Shown here piece after piece: positions 25,872-34,337 of a DNA stretch of 64,000 nt (its first letter is position 1; every line of letters starts with the position of its first letter). The stretch is taken from the NCBI GenBank assembly GCA_964350195.1, contig CAYGJB010000001.1, positions 1 to 64,000 on the forward strand, read 5' to 3'. The notes under the pieces were generated by a model that was not told where the DNA came from, made no database searches, and worked only from the letters and a program-made list of their open reading frames with translations. The position numbers were made by a program, and so were the translations under genes. The DNA comes from JAJCZB01 sp964350195. GTDB taxonomy: Bacteria > Babelota > Babeliae > Babelales > Vermiphilaceae.

Positions 25872-27157
25872 TAAGTTGATTCCTTTATTAATCGACTAAG
25901 ATCTTGCTGTAATTGAGCAATTACTGGTTTCCAGTTGCCATATTCTTTTTGTCTAAAAAGGGTTACGTCTGAATAAAGTGGTGAACTGGAAGATTTAGTA
26001 AACCATCGATAATCTGATTCGCATGAAAGAAGAAGCCATGTTTTTTTGCCGAGTGCGCCAGCCAAATGGACGATTGAGGTATCAACGCTGATGATAAGAT
26101 CCATGTTCATCATTAGTGCGGCAGTATCTATGAATCTTCCGTGTGATTCATCAAAGTCTTCGGTGAACTGTATTAATGGAAAGGGTGAAGGAGCGGCCTC
26201 TTCGAACTTTTGTAAGCTATAAAAGCTAATACCGTCTTTGGCTATTGGAGCTAGCTCATCAAGCGTTATACTTCGAGGACTTTCTGTTATTTCCAGGTTA
26301 AATGTATTTTGTACGAGGGTACTTTTCCAACATACTCCTATTTTAAAATTAGTATCATGCGAAAGTTTTTTTTTCCAAAAATTGATAAGTTCTTTATTAA
26401 CAAAAAGATAGGGGACTTGCGGTGATTTCATTGAGATTTGCTCTTGTGATTTTAGCAAAAGAGATGCAATGCAAATAGTATGAGTTATATCATATGTGGG
26501 GACGGGTGTATCTGTTGTTATTACCTGATCTAGATAGGGACAATTTCCAAATAATAACTCAAGGGCTTTGGGGACCCTAACGATCACTTTTGCGCCAGCT
26601 TGATGGAGTAATTTTCCATACCGTAAAAATTGTATGCTATCTCCATAGCCGTTTCCAGGCTTATCGAGATCAAGAAAAATGGTTTTACCATAAATATTGG
26701 TGTCGTACCACCATAATTTTGAATTGAGTATGTGGGAAACGTCAACCCACTTTTGCAGGCGAAGGTACATTTTTAATAGCGCTCCTCGAGCTCCTTCGCT
26801 TTGAAGCTGTTCGTATACTTTCTCGTAATAGTTGAGAGCCTTATCAAACTCACCGCACTTGGAATATACGCTTGCACAATTGTATCGCGTGTTTATGTGG
26901 TCTGGATTTTTGATAAGAGCTTTTTCATAATAGCTTCCTGATTTTTTGTAATTACGTAATAAATAATGAGCCGTAGCCAAAAGTAATAGTAGTTCTATAT
27001 TCTCGGGAGATTTTTGTTGTGCTTTTTCCAGAAAAACGAGTGCCAATCGAGGCTGTTTCTTTTGCATGAGTTCTTTTGCGTGTTCTATATGGCTATCGGT
27101 TATTCCCTCTAAGCAAAAAATAGTAATTATGCTTGCGCATAATATCATACGTTTCAT
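25871..27157 (-). CDS. Exported TPR protein with GT9-like glycosyltransferase domain (paralogue 4)
   Basis: A 428-residue paralogue. A signal peptide of about 20 residues, three or more TPR units (FLEKAQQKSPENIELLLLLATAHYL and two following) and the GT9-like domain with GNGYGDSIQFLRYGKLL, KIGVCWKS, DTAALMMNMDLIISVDTSIVHLAGALG and a YRWFTKSSSSPLYSD tail. The tail deviates from the DxPWYP consensus of the others, so this copy may be diverging. It starts with an ATGA overlap on the DUF6165 gene and ends on the start of paralogue 5. Confidence 0.8.
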   Translation of the reverse strand: MKRMILCASIITIFCLEGITDSHIEHAKELMQKKQPRLALVFLEKAQQKSPENIELLLLLATAHYLLRNYKKSGSYYEKALIKNPDHINTRYNCASVYSKCGEFDKALNYYEKVYEQLQSEGARGALLKMYLRLQKWVDVSHILNSKLWWYDTNIYGKTIFLDLDKPGNGYGDSIQFLRYGKLLHQAGAKVIVRVPKALELLFGNCPYLDQVITTDTPVPTYDITHTICIASLLLKSQEQISMKSPQVPYLFVNKELINFWKKKLSHDTNFKIGVCWKSTLVQNTFNLEITESPRSITLDELAPIAKDGISFYSLQKFEEAAPSPFPLIQFTEDFDESHGRFIDTAALMMNMDLIISVDTSIVHLAGALGKKTWLLLSCESDYRWFTKSSSSPLYSDVTLFRQKEYGNWKPVIAQLQQDLSRLIKEST

Positions 27158-27621
27158 ACAAATTCCGTGTACTGCTTCTCTTCAACAATTGTTGATTCCG
27201 TTAGCATGTTTATTTCTCGTTTTAAGCGATGTCGGTCGCGGTTATTGTGGTATACCGATCTAGCAAGTTTAATGAATTCTTCATCGAATTCATTTTTTGC
27301 TTCTTTAGCACGAATATTATCTTCGATATCCCATAGTTTCTTATTCACACAAAAAAGCTGCTCAGTAAGTTCTGATAGTTGCAATGAATCAGGGATTGAG
27401 TGCTTTTTGGTTGACTCAAGAGCGCTTAGTTCTATTTTACAGTTTTTTGCTTTATCTTCATCAGATAGGTGATCTATCTTATTTCTAAGAATAGTGATTT
27501 TGTCCATCAAATCACCCGCAGATAACAAAGCGGTGATGTCTTTTTTGGCATTCACTCTTTCATATATCACTGCACCCAAGACAAAGCTGATTAGGCCGAC
27601 TATTACATATGTGCGCTTCAT
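27154..27621 (-). CDS. Membrane-anchored DUF6165 protein
   Basis: A 155-residue protein with an N-terminal hydrophobic segment (residues 3-20), then a helical domain that matches the DUF6165 family: SAGDLMDKITILRNKIDHL, LWDIEDNIRAKE, FDEEFIKLARSVYHNNRDRHRLKREIN, EEKQY. Function is unknown. The usual form as I remember it is a short soluble protein starting right at the VGELIDKITIL part, so the anchor is an addition that would export this domain like its neighbours. The start at 27621 gives a clean signal-anchor; upstream codons lie in the preceding gene. It is embedded between TPR-GT paralogues 3 and 4. Confidence 0.8.
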   Translation of the reverse strand: MKRTYVIVGLISFVLGAVIYERVNAKKDITALLSAGDLMDKITILRNKIDHLSDEDKAKNCKIELSALESTKKHSIPDSLQLSELTEQLFCVNKKLWDIEDNIRAKEAKNEFDEEFIKLARSVYHNNRDRHRLKREINMLTESTIVEEKQYTEFV

Positions 27622-27634
27622 TTTTTTCTCTTTC

Positions 27635-29035
27635 TTATTTTTGTTGTGTAATGACCTCATTAAACAAAGTTGTATGTAGTTCATTGATCACTGAGTCCCA
27701 ATCAAAGGGCCGTGTTTGCTTGAATATACGCATAGTGGGATACCAAGGTGTGTCATTTCTATTCAGTAACCATCGCCAGTCAACGTTGAATGGTAAAAGT
27801 AACCATACGCGCCGTCCCATTGCTCCTGCTAGATGCGCAGTTGCAGTGTCAGTACTGATTATGAGATCCATTGATTGCATGATGGCTGCTGTATCAACAA
27901 AGCTTCCGTGTGCCACGTCAAAGCTAGAATCAAAGGTATGGATAGTTACGTGTGAAGGGAGCTGGTTTAGTTGGCCTAGCCCCTCGTTTTTTTGCAGAGA
28001 GTACACAGATATGCCTGGCGTTGAGCCAAGCAAATAAAAAGAGCTTAAGGGGATGCCGCGTCGTGCAATTGGCAGTCGTGAAACATCGTTATGTACATCC
28101 GGTTGCCAGCAAATACCTATTTTAAAATTTGTGTCCTGTTGTAAATAGTTTTTCCAATAAGACACGCGTTTTTTGCTAGCGGTTATATAGGGAATATTTT
28201 GTGGGATATGGTCTTCGTCGTCCTGGAATAAAGTAGGGAGCGACATAAGAGTTGCGCGTGCATCATAATGAGGTAGTTGAGCGCCAAGCGCTATCAACGT
28301 GCCTATATAGTTGCACGAAGAAAGGAGCTGAAGTAGTGGTTTTTGAGTAGCTAGAATAATTTCTGCACCCATTTGGTGGAGTCGTTGCGCATATCTTAAA
28401 AAGTGAATAGTATCGCCAAGTCCTCCTTCTGGAGTTAATAAAATACGTTTGCCCGAAAGAGTGTTATTTAATATAAATGAGTGCAGCTTTTGAGAGTATT
28501 TACCTTGCTTTTTAAGATTCCATAGGTTCTCTTTCCAACCAGCTTTGTAGTCTCCTTTTGTAAGATATGAAAAGGCAAGTCCCAAATGGGCTTGTTCGTA
28601 CTCTGGTTGCATTGCAAGTATTTTTTTATAAATTGCTATTGCGGTATCTGTATTGCCTGCAACTTTGAAAACGAACCCAGCATTATACAAGACTTGCATT
28701 AGTGAGGGATTTTTTTGCAGAATAGCCTTGTATGCATCAAGTGAATCAGCAATATGTCCAATGCGGCAACAGAATGTGGCGAGGACAAAGCGCCATTGCA
28801 AGTTGCATGGTTCTAGTTCAGTGGCTTTTTTGAGATGATATAATGCTTTTTCATACAGCTGCTTTTCATCAAGATGAGTTAGAAATTCACCAAAACTAAA
28901 ATGCATATGGGCATCAGTGGGAGCCTGCTGCAAGCGGACTTCGTATTGATCGATTTGACTGCGATGCTCTGTTGATAATTTTGCTGCACAGGTCATGAAA
29001 ATGAAGAGTAAAATAGTTAGCAGCTGCGCAATCAT
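27635..29035 (-). CDS. Exported TPR protein with GT9-like glycosyltransferase domain (paralogue 3)
   Basis: A 466-residue paralogue: signal peptide (MIAQLLTILLFIFMTCAA), about four TPR units (to residue 180) and a GT9-like domain with LTPEGGLGDTIHFLRYAQRL, KIGICWQPD, DTAAIMQSMDLIISTDTATAHLAGAMG and WRWLLNRNDTPWYPTMRIFKQ. It is coupled to paralogue 2 by an ATGA overlap, and the DUF6165 gene begins 13 nt after its stop. Export of the catalytic domain is predicted from the signal peptide, which is unusual for nucleotide-sugar enzymes. Confidence 0.82.
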   Translation of the reverse strand: MIAQLLTILLFIFMTCAAKLSTEHRSQIDQYEVRLQQAPTDAHMHFSFGEFLTHLDEKQLYEKALYHLKKATELEPCNLQWRFVLATFCCRIGHIADSLDAYKAILQKNPSLMQVLYNAGFVFKVAGNTDTAIAIYKKILAMQPEYEQAHLGLAFSYLTKGDYKAGWKENLWNLKKQGKYSQKLHSFILNNTLSGKRILLTPEGGLGDTIHFLRYAQRLHQMGAEIILATQKPLLQLLSSCNYIGTLIALGAQLPHYDARATLMSLPTLFQDDEDHIPQNIPYITASKKRVSYWKNYLQQDTNFKIGICWQPDVHNDVSRLPIARRGIPLSSFYLLGSTPGISVYSLQKNEGLGQLNQLPSHVTIHTFDSSFDVAHGSFVDTAAIMQSMDLIISTDTATAHLAGAMGRRVWLLLPFNVDWRWLLNRNDTPWYPTMRIFKQTRPFDWDSVINELHTTLFNEVITQQK

Positions 29036-31062
29036 CCTACCCCTTCAAGAGCTAGAATTTTTTGTTTGATAGTTGCGTGCATTTCTCCCAAATGATACAG
29101 GGTGCGGATAATTTCAATACATTCTTGATCGTCAGACGAAAAGCGAGTTGCAGTAAGTTTTTGTGAAGCTATTTTAAATTGAGTTTTTACATGTACGAGC
29201 TCTTTGTGTAGTTGCTCTATTGTGGAAAAAACATGTTGATGGAGGAGATTATTTGTTCGAGGAGCACTGCTCTTTGATGTACGAGTACCTTGCGCTATTG
29301 TGGTTCCAAATTCTTCAGGAGAATAGGTTTGGGGTGTTCTTTTTTTCACGAGCTTAGTAAGTTCACTGGTAACCGTGTTCATCACTGAGTCCCAGTCTCC
29401 TGGTTCAGATTGTCTGAATAGTTTCATATTAGGATACCATGGCGTATCGGGGCGTTTGAGCATCCATCGCCAATCAGGGGGCTCAGGAATAAAGGTCCAA
29501 ACGGGAGTTCCAATCGCTGCCGAAAGATGTGCTATTGATGTATCAACCGTGATCACCAAATCAAGATTTTTGATAACCGCAGCTGTATCCATAAAGCGAC
29601 CATGACTTTGGTCAAAATCTTGTTCAAAAGTTACGAGTTTAAAATCATTTGGTAATGCGGTAAGCTGATCCGTTCCTGTTTCCCGTTGCAAACTATAAAA
29701 AGTTACTCCAGGGACATGTGCTAGCTTAAAAAAGTTATTTATTGGAATCGATTTTGCAGCTACCACCGAGCGTAAAAATGGGGTGCTATACTTATTATTT
29801 CCCTGCCAGCAAATACCCACCTTAAACTGTTTATCTGGCGTTAATTTTTTTCGCCAAAACTCTATGAGTGTTGAATCAGGGAAAATATATGGAATTTCTT
29901 TAGGAATGGTATTTTCTTCAGATTCTAAAATATATGGAAGAGAAAGTAATGGTGCATGTACGGCAAACGAACTTGGTATTGTGTCAAGAGTTACTACCTT
30001 ATCAATATAAGGGCAGCACCGTGAGATGAAATTTTGTAGTGGGCGTTGTGAAGCAAAATATACTATTCCTCCATATTCTTCTTTTATGAGTTTTGCGTAT
30101 CGAATAAATTGAAAAGTATCGCCAAGCCCTTGTTCAGCATGCAATAAAATTATTTTTCCATCGAGTTGCTCACCTTTCCATTGTGGCTGTGCAAACTCCC
30201 GAGGAGTAAGCTGTGTATTTCGTTGCCAGCGCCATTCGTACTCTGGCCAACCTTTTTTAAAATCACCTGTAATGAGGTAGGCAAGTCCCAGGCTAAAATG
30301 CGCTTCAGAGTGGTTAGGGTTTCGCTTTAAAGCTGCTTCGTAATAGGGCATTGCATCTGCAACTCTGCCTAGTTTTTTTAATGTATAGGCGGTGTTATAT
30401 AAAATGCCTCCTTCGTTAGGTCGATCGCGGAGTAGTTCGTAATAAACCTCTAAAGCCTCTTCTGTTTGGTTTGCAGTATTAAGAGAGTTGGCGTACTCAA
30501 ACTTTGCAGTTATATCGTTTGGATGTTTTGAAAGAAAGCGTTCAAAGTAAGGGAGTGATTCTGCCCATTGCGTTTGGCCACAATAAAGGCGAGCAACGGT
30601 AAGCGCAGGCTCCACGAGATCGGAATCGAACTTGAGTGCTTGCTCATAATGAATTATTGCTTGATCTATAAGCCCTCGTTGTTGAAGTAGCTTTGCTAGT
30701 TGATGATGTGCTTTGGGGTAGTTGAGTTTCTGAATGAGAGCATCTTTATATGCTTCAATTGCATCATCAATACGTCCTTGTGTTTCATAAGCGATGGCGA
30801 GATTGAAATGTGTTTGAGGAGGTGTGGCATTCTCTTTGAGAGATTTTTCAAAGTTAATGATAGCCTTATCGATATCCCCTTTTCGAAGTGCAATGGTGCC
30901 GCGATTAAAGTATTCTTCATAGGATGGCTTGTTATAAATGCCATCATCTTTATCTGATAAAATGCCAAAATCTATCTCACAATCGTTGATTTCGGCCAGA
31001 TGGTCTGCATGTGTAGCTGTAAAAATAGTAAGTAAGGCGATGATTAATGTTGCATGCTTCAT
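29032..31062 (-). CDS. Exported TPR protein with GT9-like glycosyltransferase domain (paralogue 2)
   Basis: A 676-residue protein and the longest of the set. Signal peptide MKHATLIIALLTIFTATHA, about seven TPR units (residues 40-280), GT9-like domain (about 290-570) with LHAEQGLGDTFQFIRYAKLI, KVGICWQGN, DTAAVIKNLDLVITVDTSIAHLSAAIG and WRWMLKRPDTPWYPNMKLFRQ. It has an extra helical C-terminal region (about 600-676) not shared by the shorter paralogues. ATG 31062 is chosen because GAGAGGG stands 6 nt before it and the product then starts as a signal peptide; ATG 31080 is the overlapping alternative. Confidence 0.85.
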   Translation of the reverse strand: MKHATLIIALLTIFTATHADHLAEINDCEIDFGILSDKDDGIYNKPSYEEYFNRGTIALRKGDIDKAIINFEKSLKENATPPQTHFNLAIAYETQGRIDDAIEAYKDALIQKLNYPKAHHQLAKLLQQRGLIDQAIIHYEQALKFDSDLVEPALTVARLYCGQTQWAESLPYFERFLSKHPNDITAKFEYANSLNTANQTEEALEVYYELLRDRPNEGGILYNTAYTLKKLGRVADAMPYYEAALKRNPNHSEAHFSLGLAYLITGDFKKGWPEYEWRWQRNTQLTPREFAQPQWKGEQLDGKIILLHAEQGLGDTFQFIRYAKLIKEEYGGIVYFASQRPLQNFISRCCPYIDKVVTLDTIPSSFAVHAPLLSLPYILESEENTIPKEIPYIFPDSTLIEFWRKKLTPDKQFKVGICWQGNNKYSTPFLRSVVAAKSIPINNFFKLAHVPGVTFYSLQRETGTDQLTALPNDFKLVTFEQDFDQSHGRFMDTAAVIKNLDLVITVDTSIAHLSAAIGTPVWTFIPEPPDWRWMLKRPDTPWYPNMKLFRQSEPGDWDSVMNTVTSELTKLVKKRTPQTYSPEEFGTTIAQGTRTSKSSAPRTNNLLHQHVFSTIEQLHKELVHVKTQFKIASQKLTATRFSSDDQECIEIIRTLYHLGEMHATIKQKILALEGVG

Positions 31063-31079
31063 AGGAACCCTCTCTTTCA

Positions 31080-32948
31080 TTAATTCAAAGAATCTAATAA
31101 TTGTTCAAAAAACTGGAGCTGTTCTGGTGTGGGTTTATGGAAATTTGTATTGGTTTTATCGTGTTGATTTGTTGTTACTGGTAAATTGAGTTTTTGTTTG
31201 AGCGCATCTGTTACATCTTGCATGGTACTGTGCCACTCACCCGGTTTTTGTTGTCTAAATAAGCGTACCGAAGGATACCAAGGGGAATCATTTCGATCTC
31301 GAAGCCAACGCCAATCTGCAGGAAAGGGAAGCAAAATCCATGTTGGAACGTTTATTGCTGCCGCAAGATGGCACAGGCCAGTATCAACTGATATCACTAA
31401 GTTAAGATGCTGAACTACAGCAGCACTATCCATAAAGCTGCCATATTTTTTATCAAACTCTTTATCAAATGTTATAACTTTATTTTTAAAGCTGCATGCT
31501 TCAAGTTGTTCTAATCCGTTTACTTGTTGCAATGAATAGATGGTGACGCCAGGAATTTCGGTGAGTGGTTTAAAGGTTTCAAGAGATATTGATTTTGCAA
31601 GAACTGCTCTGCGTAATGTTTGTGTTGAATACTGGGCATTACCTTGCCAGCAAATACCGATTTTAAAGCTTTTATCGCTTGATAGCTTATTTTTCCAGTA
31701 AGTAAACCTTTCAGAAGAAGCTTTTATGTACGGAATATCCGCGGGAATAGAGTCAAGGCGTGTTCTAACTATGCGGGGAATGCTCATAACTGGTATTTGA
31801 TAATCGCAATAAGGCATTTGATTTTTTCTTGGGATTACTAAATCAAGATAACCTTGTAGCTTTAAAAGTTCAGTGAGTGCTTGCTGTGTTTCAAAAATGA
31901 TGCGGAGGGTGGGATATCTTTTTTTAAGTTCTTTTGCGTAACGCACAAATTGAAACGTGTCGCCAAGTCCTTGCTCTGCGTAAATAAGTAATTGTTTATT
32001 AGAAAGATCTTCACCGTTCCATAAGGGAATATTAAATTTTTGTGCTGACTCTGTATATGTTTTCCAGCGCCACTCATATTCATCCCATCCACGCTCTAAA
32101 TTGCCCGTTGCTAAATAAATTGATGAAAGACTAAAGTGTACTGGAGCATAGTCTGGTTTTTTTTCAAGAACCCGTTTATACACTTCCAATGCGCGATCAA
32201 GCAGGTCCATTTTTTTAAGGGTGAAGCCAAAGTTGTAAAGTGCCGAGATAACGTTAGGGTTTTTTTCAAGAATCTTTTGGTACATTTCTAGGGATTCTTC
32301 ATTCCGATTAAGCATATTTAAGCAATTGGCTAAATCCATCATTACATGTATGTTGTCAGGCTGTAACGCAACTGCTTTTTTGTACGGATTAATGGCATCT
32401 TCAAGCCGTTCGAAGTGGCGATATACATTTCCTAAGCGATGATGAATATCAAATGATTGTGGATCCAGGGCAGTTGCTCGTTCAAGGAGGGAAATGGCGC
32501 TTTCGGGTTGTTGCGTTTTTTCATAGGCAGATGCCGCATAAATATGAGCTTTTAAATGATGTGAATCAAGCTCAGCAGCTTTGGCAAACTGTTCAGCCGC
32601 TTCAGGCCACATCTCTTTTTGTTGTAAACATAAACCAAGATTAAATCTTAAGTGAGCATCATCAGGTTTTTCTTTTACTGCAAGATGATAATTCTCTATT
32701 GCTTGATTAGTATCGTTGGCTTTGTAATTAATATTTCCCAGTTTTACGAGCGCATGTGGATTTGCTTTATTAAGGGAAAGGGCTTTCGTGTAGAGTGTAA
32801 TCGCTTTTTCTTCTTTGCCCATTTGCTCGTAATAATCGGCAAGATTACAATATTCTTGTGAAAGATGAGCGTTATAGTCAGGCTCATTTGATTGTGTGTG
32901 TGATATAAAAAAAAGCGACAGGGCTACTATCAATGTGCGCATATTCAT
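31080..32948 (-). CDS. Exported TPR protein with GT9-like glycosyltransferase domain (paralogue 1)
   Basis: A 622-residue first gene of the operon. A signal peptide (hydrophobic core about residues 4-15, cut after TQS), about eight TPR units (residues 28-300), then the GT9-like domain with IYAEQGLGDTFQFVRYAKEL, KIGICWQGN, DSAAVVQHLNLVISVDTGLCHLAAAIN and WRWLRDRNDSPWYPSVRLFRQ. A low-complexity tail with Asn/Thr/Lys precedes a short final helix. Two start codons are possible (32948 and 32942). The first is the end of a perfect 13-bp palindrome, and AAAAAAGG lies about 10 nt before it. Confidence 0.85.
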   Translation of the reverse strand: MNMRTLIVALSLFFISHTQSNEPDYNAHLSQEYCNLADYYEQMGKEEKAITLYTKALSLNKANPHALVKLGNINYKANDTNQAIENYHLAVKEKPDDAHLRFNLGLCLQQKEMWPEAAEQFAKAAELDSHHLKAHIYAASAYEKTQQPESAISLLERATALDPQSFDIHHRLGNVYRHFERLEDAINPYKKAVALQPDNIHVMMDLANCLNMLNRNEESLEMYQKILEKNPNVISALYNFGFTLKKMDLLDRALEVYKRVLEKKPDYAPVHFSLSSIYLATGNLERGWDEYEWRWKTYTESAQKFNIPLWNGEDLSNKQLLIYAEQGLGDTFQFVRYAKELKKRYPTLRIIFETQQALTELLKLQGYLDLVIPRKNQMPYCDYQIPVMSIPRIVRTRLDSIPADIPYIKASSERFTYWKNKLSSDKSFKIGICWQGNAQYSTQTLRRAVLAKSISLETFKPLTEIPGVTIYSLQQVNGLEQLEACSFKNKVITFDKEFDKKYGSFMDSAAVVQHLNLVISVDTGLCHLAAAINVPTWILLPFPADWRWLRDRNDSPWYPSVRLFRQQKPGEWHSTMQDVTDALKQKLNLPVTTNQHDKTNTNFHKPTPEQLQFFEQLLDSLN

Positions 32949-32990
32949 TGAGCATCATCCTTTTTTGAGGTGAAATAATGATGCTCAATG
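32946..32990. repeat. Perfect 13-bp inverted repeat over the first start codon of the TPR-GT operon
   Basis: CATTGAGCATCAT (32946-32958) and its exact complement (32978-32990) flank a 19-nt centre. On the minus-strand transcript the second arm ends with the ATG at 32948, while the purine-rich AAAAAAGG site lies in the loop. Folding would bury the start codon and could control translation; as DNA it could be an operator. No U-run follows in either direction, so it is not a terminator. Confidence 0.6.
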
Positions 32991-32998
32991 TGATACTA

Positions 32999-33027
32999 CA
33001 AATATTAATTAATGTAAAATATGTCAG
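32999..33027 (-). promoter_or_regulatory. Possible promoter of the TPR-GT operon
   Basis: On the minus strand: CTGACA (33027-33022), a 17-nt spacer, then TATTTG (33004-32999). A start near 32992 would begin the mRNA almost exactly at the 13-bp palindrome, which is why this weak -10 is worth recording. AT-rich sequence offers alternatives such as TTTACA with CATTAA. Confidence 0.35.
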
Positions 33028-33041
33028 GAGATGTAAAGAGG

Positions 33042-34160
33042 TTATATTTCTTGTGGGGGATTCCAGGTTCCCAGGTATTCTGTGAGTGGTTCAATGCCTG
33101 ATTTAGAAGAAGCAGAGATGACTACATGGGGTACGTATTCGTGCAAGTAATGTTCGATACTAGCGATATTGTCTATTTTGTCCTGCTTATTAAAGACGTA
33201 TAAAACAGGTTTATCTACCTTGAGATCAAGAAGGATTTTTCGTACTACATCGATATGATCTTGCCAATTGGGATCAGATAGATCAACAACGTGTAGCAAT
33301 AAATCGGCGTAAGAAAGCTCTGAGAGTGTTGATTTAAATGCTTCGATTAAACGATGGGGAAGTTGCTGTATAAAGCCAACTGTATCGAGTATTACTCCTT
33401 TTTGTTTGCCATCGATAAAAAGAGCGCGTGTAGTAGTGTCAAGTGTTGCAAAAAGCTTATCTTCAGCGAGCACATCACTTTTGGTGAGAGCATTAAGAAT
33501 GGTTGATTTGCCAGCATTGGTATATCCAATTAGGCAGATGTGCGGCACTTTGTTATCAAGTCGCTTTTTGCGTTGTACTGCGCGAGCCTTATGACTTGAT
33601 TCAAGCTGTTGTTTGTACTTTAATATTTGTTGCTCAATGTGACGTTTATCACGCTCTTTGGCTTTCTCTCCATGACCACCACGAAGGCCTACGATGCCTT
33701 CTTGCTGTTCAAGATGAATGCCTTTGCCGGCAAGGCGTGTTTTTGCGTGTTGAAGCTTGGCTATGGCCACTTGCATTTTGCCTTCAGCCGTAAACGCTGC
33801 TTTTTCAAAAATATCGAGAATAAGATCGGTACGATCAACTACTTTACAATTGAGAAAATCTTCTAAATTTCTTTCTTGAATAGGGCTAAGCTGTTCTGAG
33901 ATAATTACTTGAACAATAGTGTGTTTTTCGCAGGCCGCCTTGATACTTTCCAATTTTCCAAGAGTAAAAAAGTTAGCAGGATGAATGTCTCGAAGTTTTA
34001 TCGTCAGCATCTCTTCATAAGGGATTCCGGCAGTTTTAACTAAATTCAGGAATTCCTCATAGTAGGAATCGATATACTTGATGCGATTATATGGGCTTTG
34101 AACCGCCACTAGCAAAGTGGCGGGGGATTGCTGAGTCTCGTAAAAAGGTGTTCTTGCCAT
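33042..34160 (-). CDS. hflX: GTPase HflX
   Basis: A 372-residue ribosome-associated GTPase that splits stalled or heat-damaged ribosomes. The N-terminal HflX domain is followed by the Gly-rich linker (GIVGLRGGHGEKAKERDKRHIEQQI) and a G domain with GYTNAGKSTILNAL (G1), DTVGF (G3) and NKQD (G4). The C-terminal extension of E. coli HflX is absent, as in many bacteria. The gene is divergent from the exported protein at 34338 and lies upstream of the TPR-GT operon on the same strand, with 93 nt between. Confidence 0.93.
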   Translation of the reverse strand: MARTPFYETQQSPATLLVAVQSPYNRIKYIDSYYEEFLNLVKTAGIPYEEMLTIKLRDIHPANFFTLGKLESIKAACEKHTIVQVIISEQLSPIQERNLEDFLNCKVVDRTDLILDIFEKAAFTAEGKMQVAIAKLQHAKTRLAGKGIHLEQQEGIVGLRGGHGEKAKERDKRHIEQQILKYKQQLESSHKARAVQRKKRLDNKVPHICLIGYTNAGKSTILNALTKSDVLAEDKLFATLDTTTRALFIDGKQKGVILDTVGFIQQLPHRLIEAFKSTLSELSYADLLLHVVDLSDPNWQDHIDVVRKILLDLKVDKPVLYVFNKQDKIDNIASIEHYLHEYVPHVVISASSKSGIEPLTEYLGTWNPPQEI

Positions 34161-34280
34161 TGTTTTGATTCGCCGATTGGAAGGTTTAATGAGAGAAGCT
34201 TAATGCTTATAAAAAGAGTATATGACGGGTGCTTTGTGTCAAGTAATTTAGTTTTCTTTCTCTTGATAGTTTGCCGATTT

Positions 34281-34308
34281 TTAGTACGCTTTGAATGAAG
34301 TTTAAAAT
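34281..34308 (+). promoter_or_regulatory. Possible promoter of the exported protein gene at 34338
   Basis: TTAGTA (34281-34286), a 16-nt spacer and TAAAAT (34303-34308). A second set, TTGAAT (34291-34296) with TAAAAT (34315-34320) at 18 nt, matches better but would start transcription on top of the ribosome-binding site. The 177-nt gap to hflX holds nothing else recognisable. Confidence 0.3.
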
Positions 34309-34337
34309 ATTACTTAAAATATTAAAAGGATAGGTAC

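Noticed and set aside
24576..31080. The GT9-like genes as ordinary LPS heptosyltransferases
   Set aside because: All carry signal peptides and large TPR arrays, unlike WaaC/WaaF, and no other LPS core gene is nearby. The GT9 relationship is kept, the LPS role is not.
24576..32948. Many plus-strand ORFs of 60-140 codons across the TPR-GT operon
   Set aside because: They lie opposite long conserved genes, lack ribosome-binding sites and have no recognisable domains; they are shadows.
32946..32990. The 13-bp palindrome as a terminator of hflX
   Set aside because: No U-run follows on either strand and it covers the start codon of the next gene, so a regulatory role is more likely.
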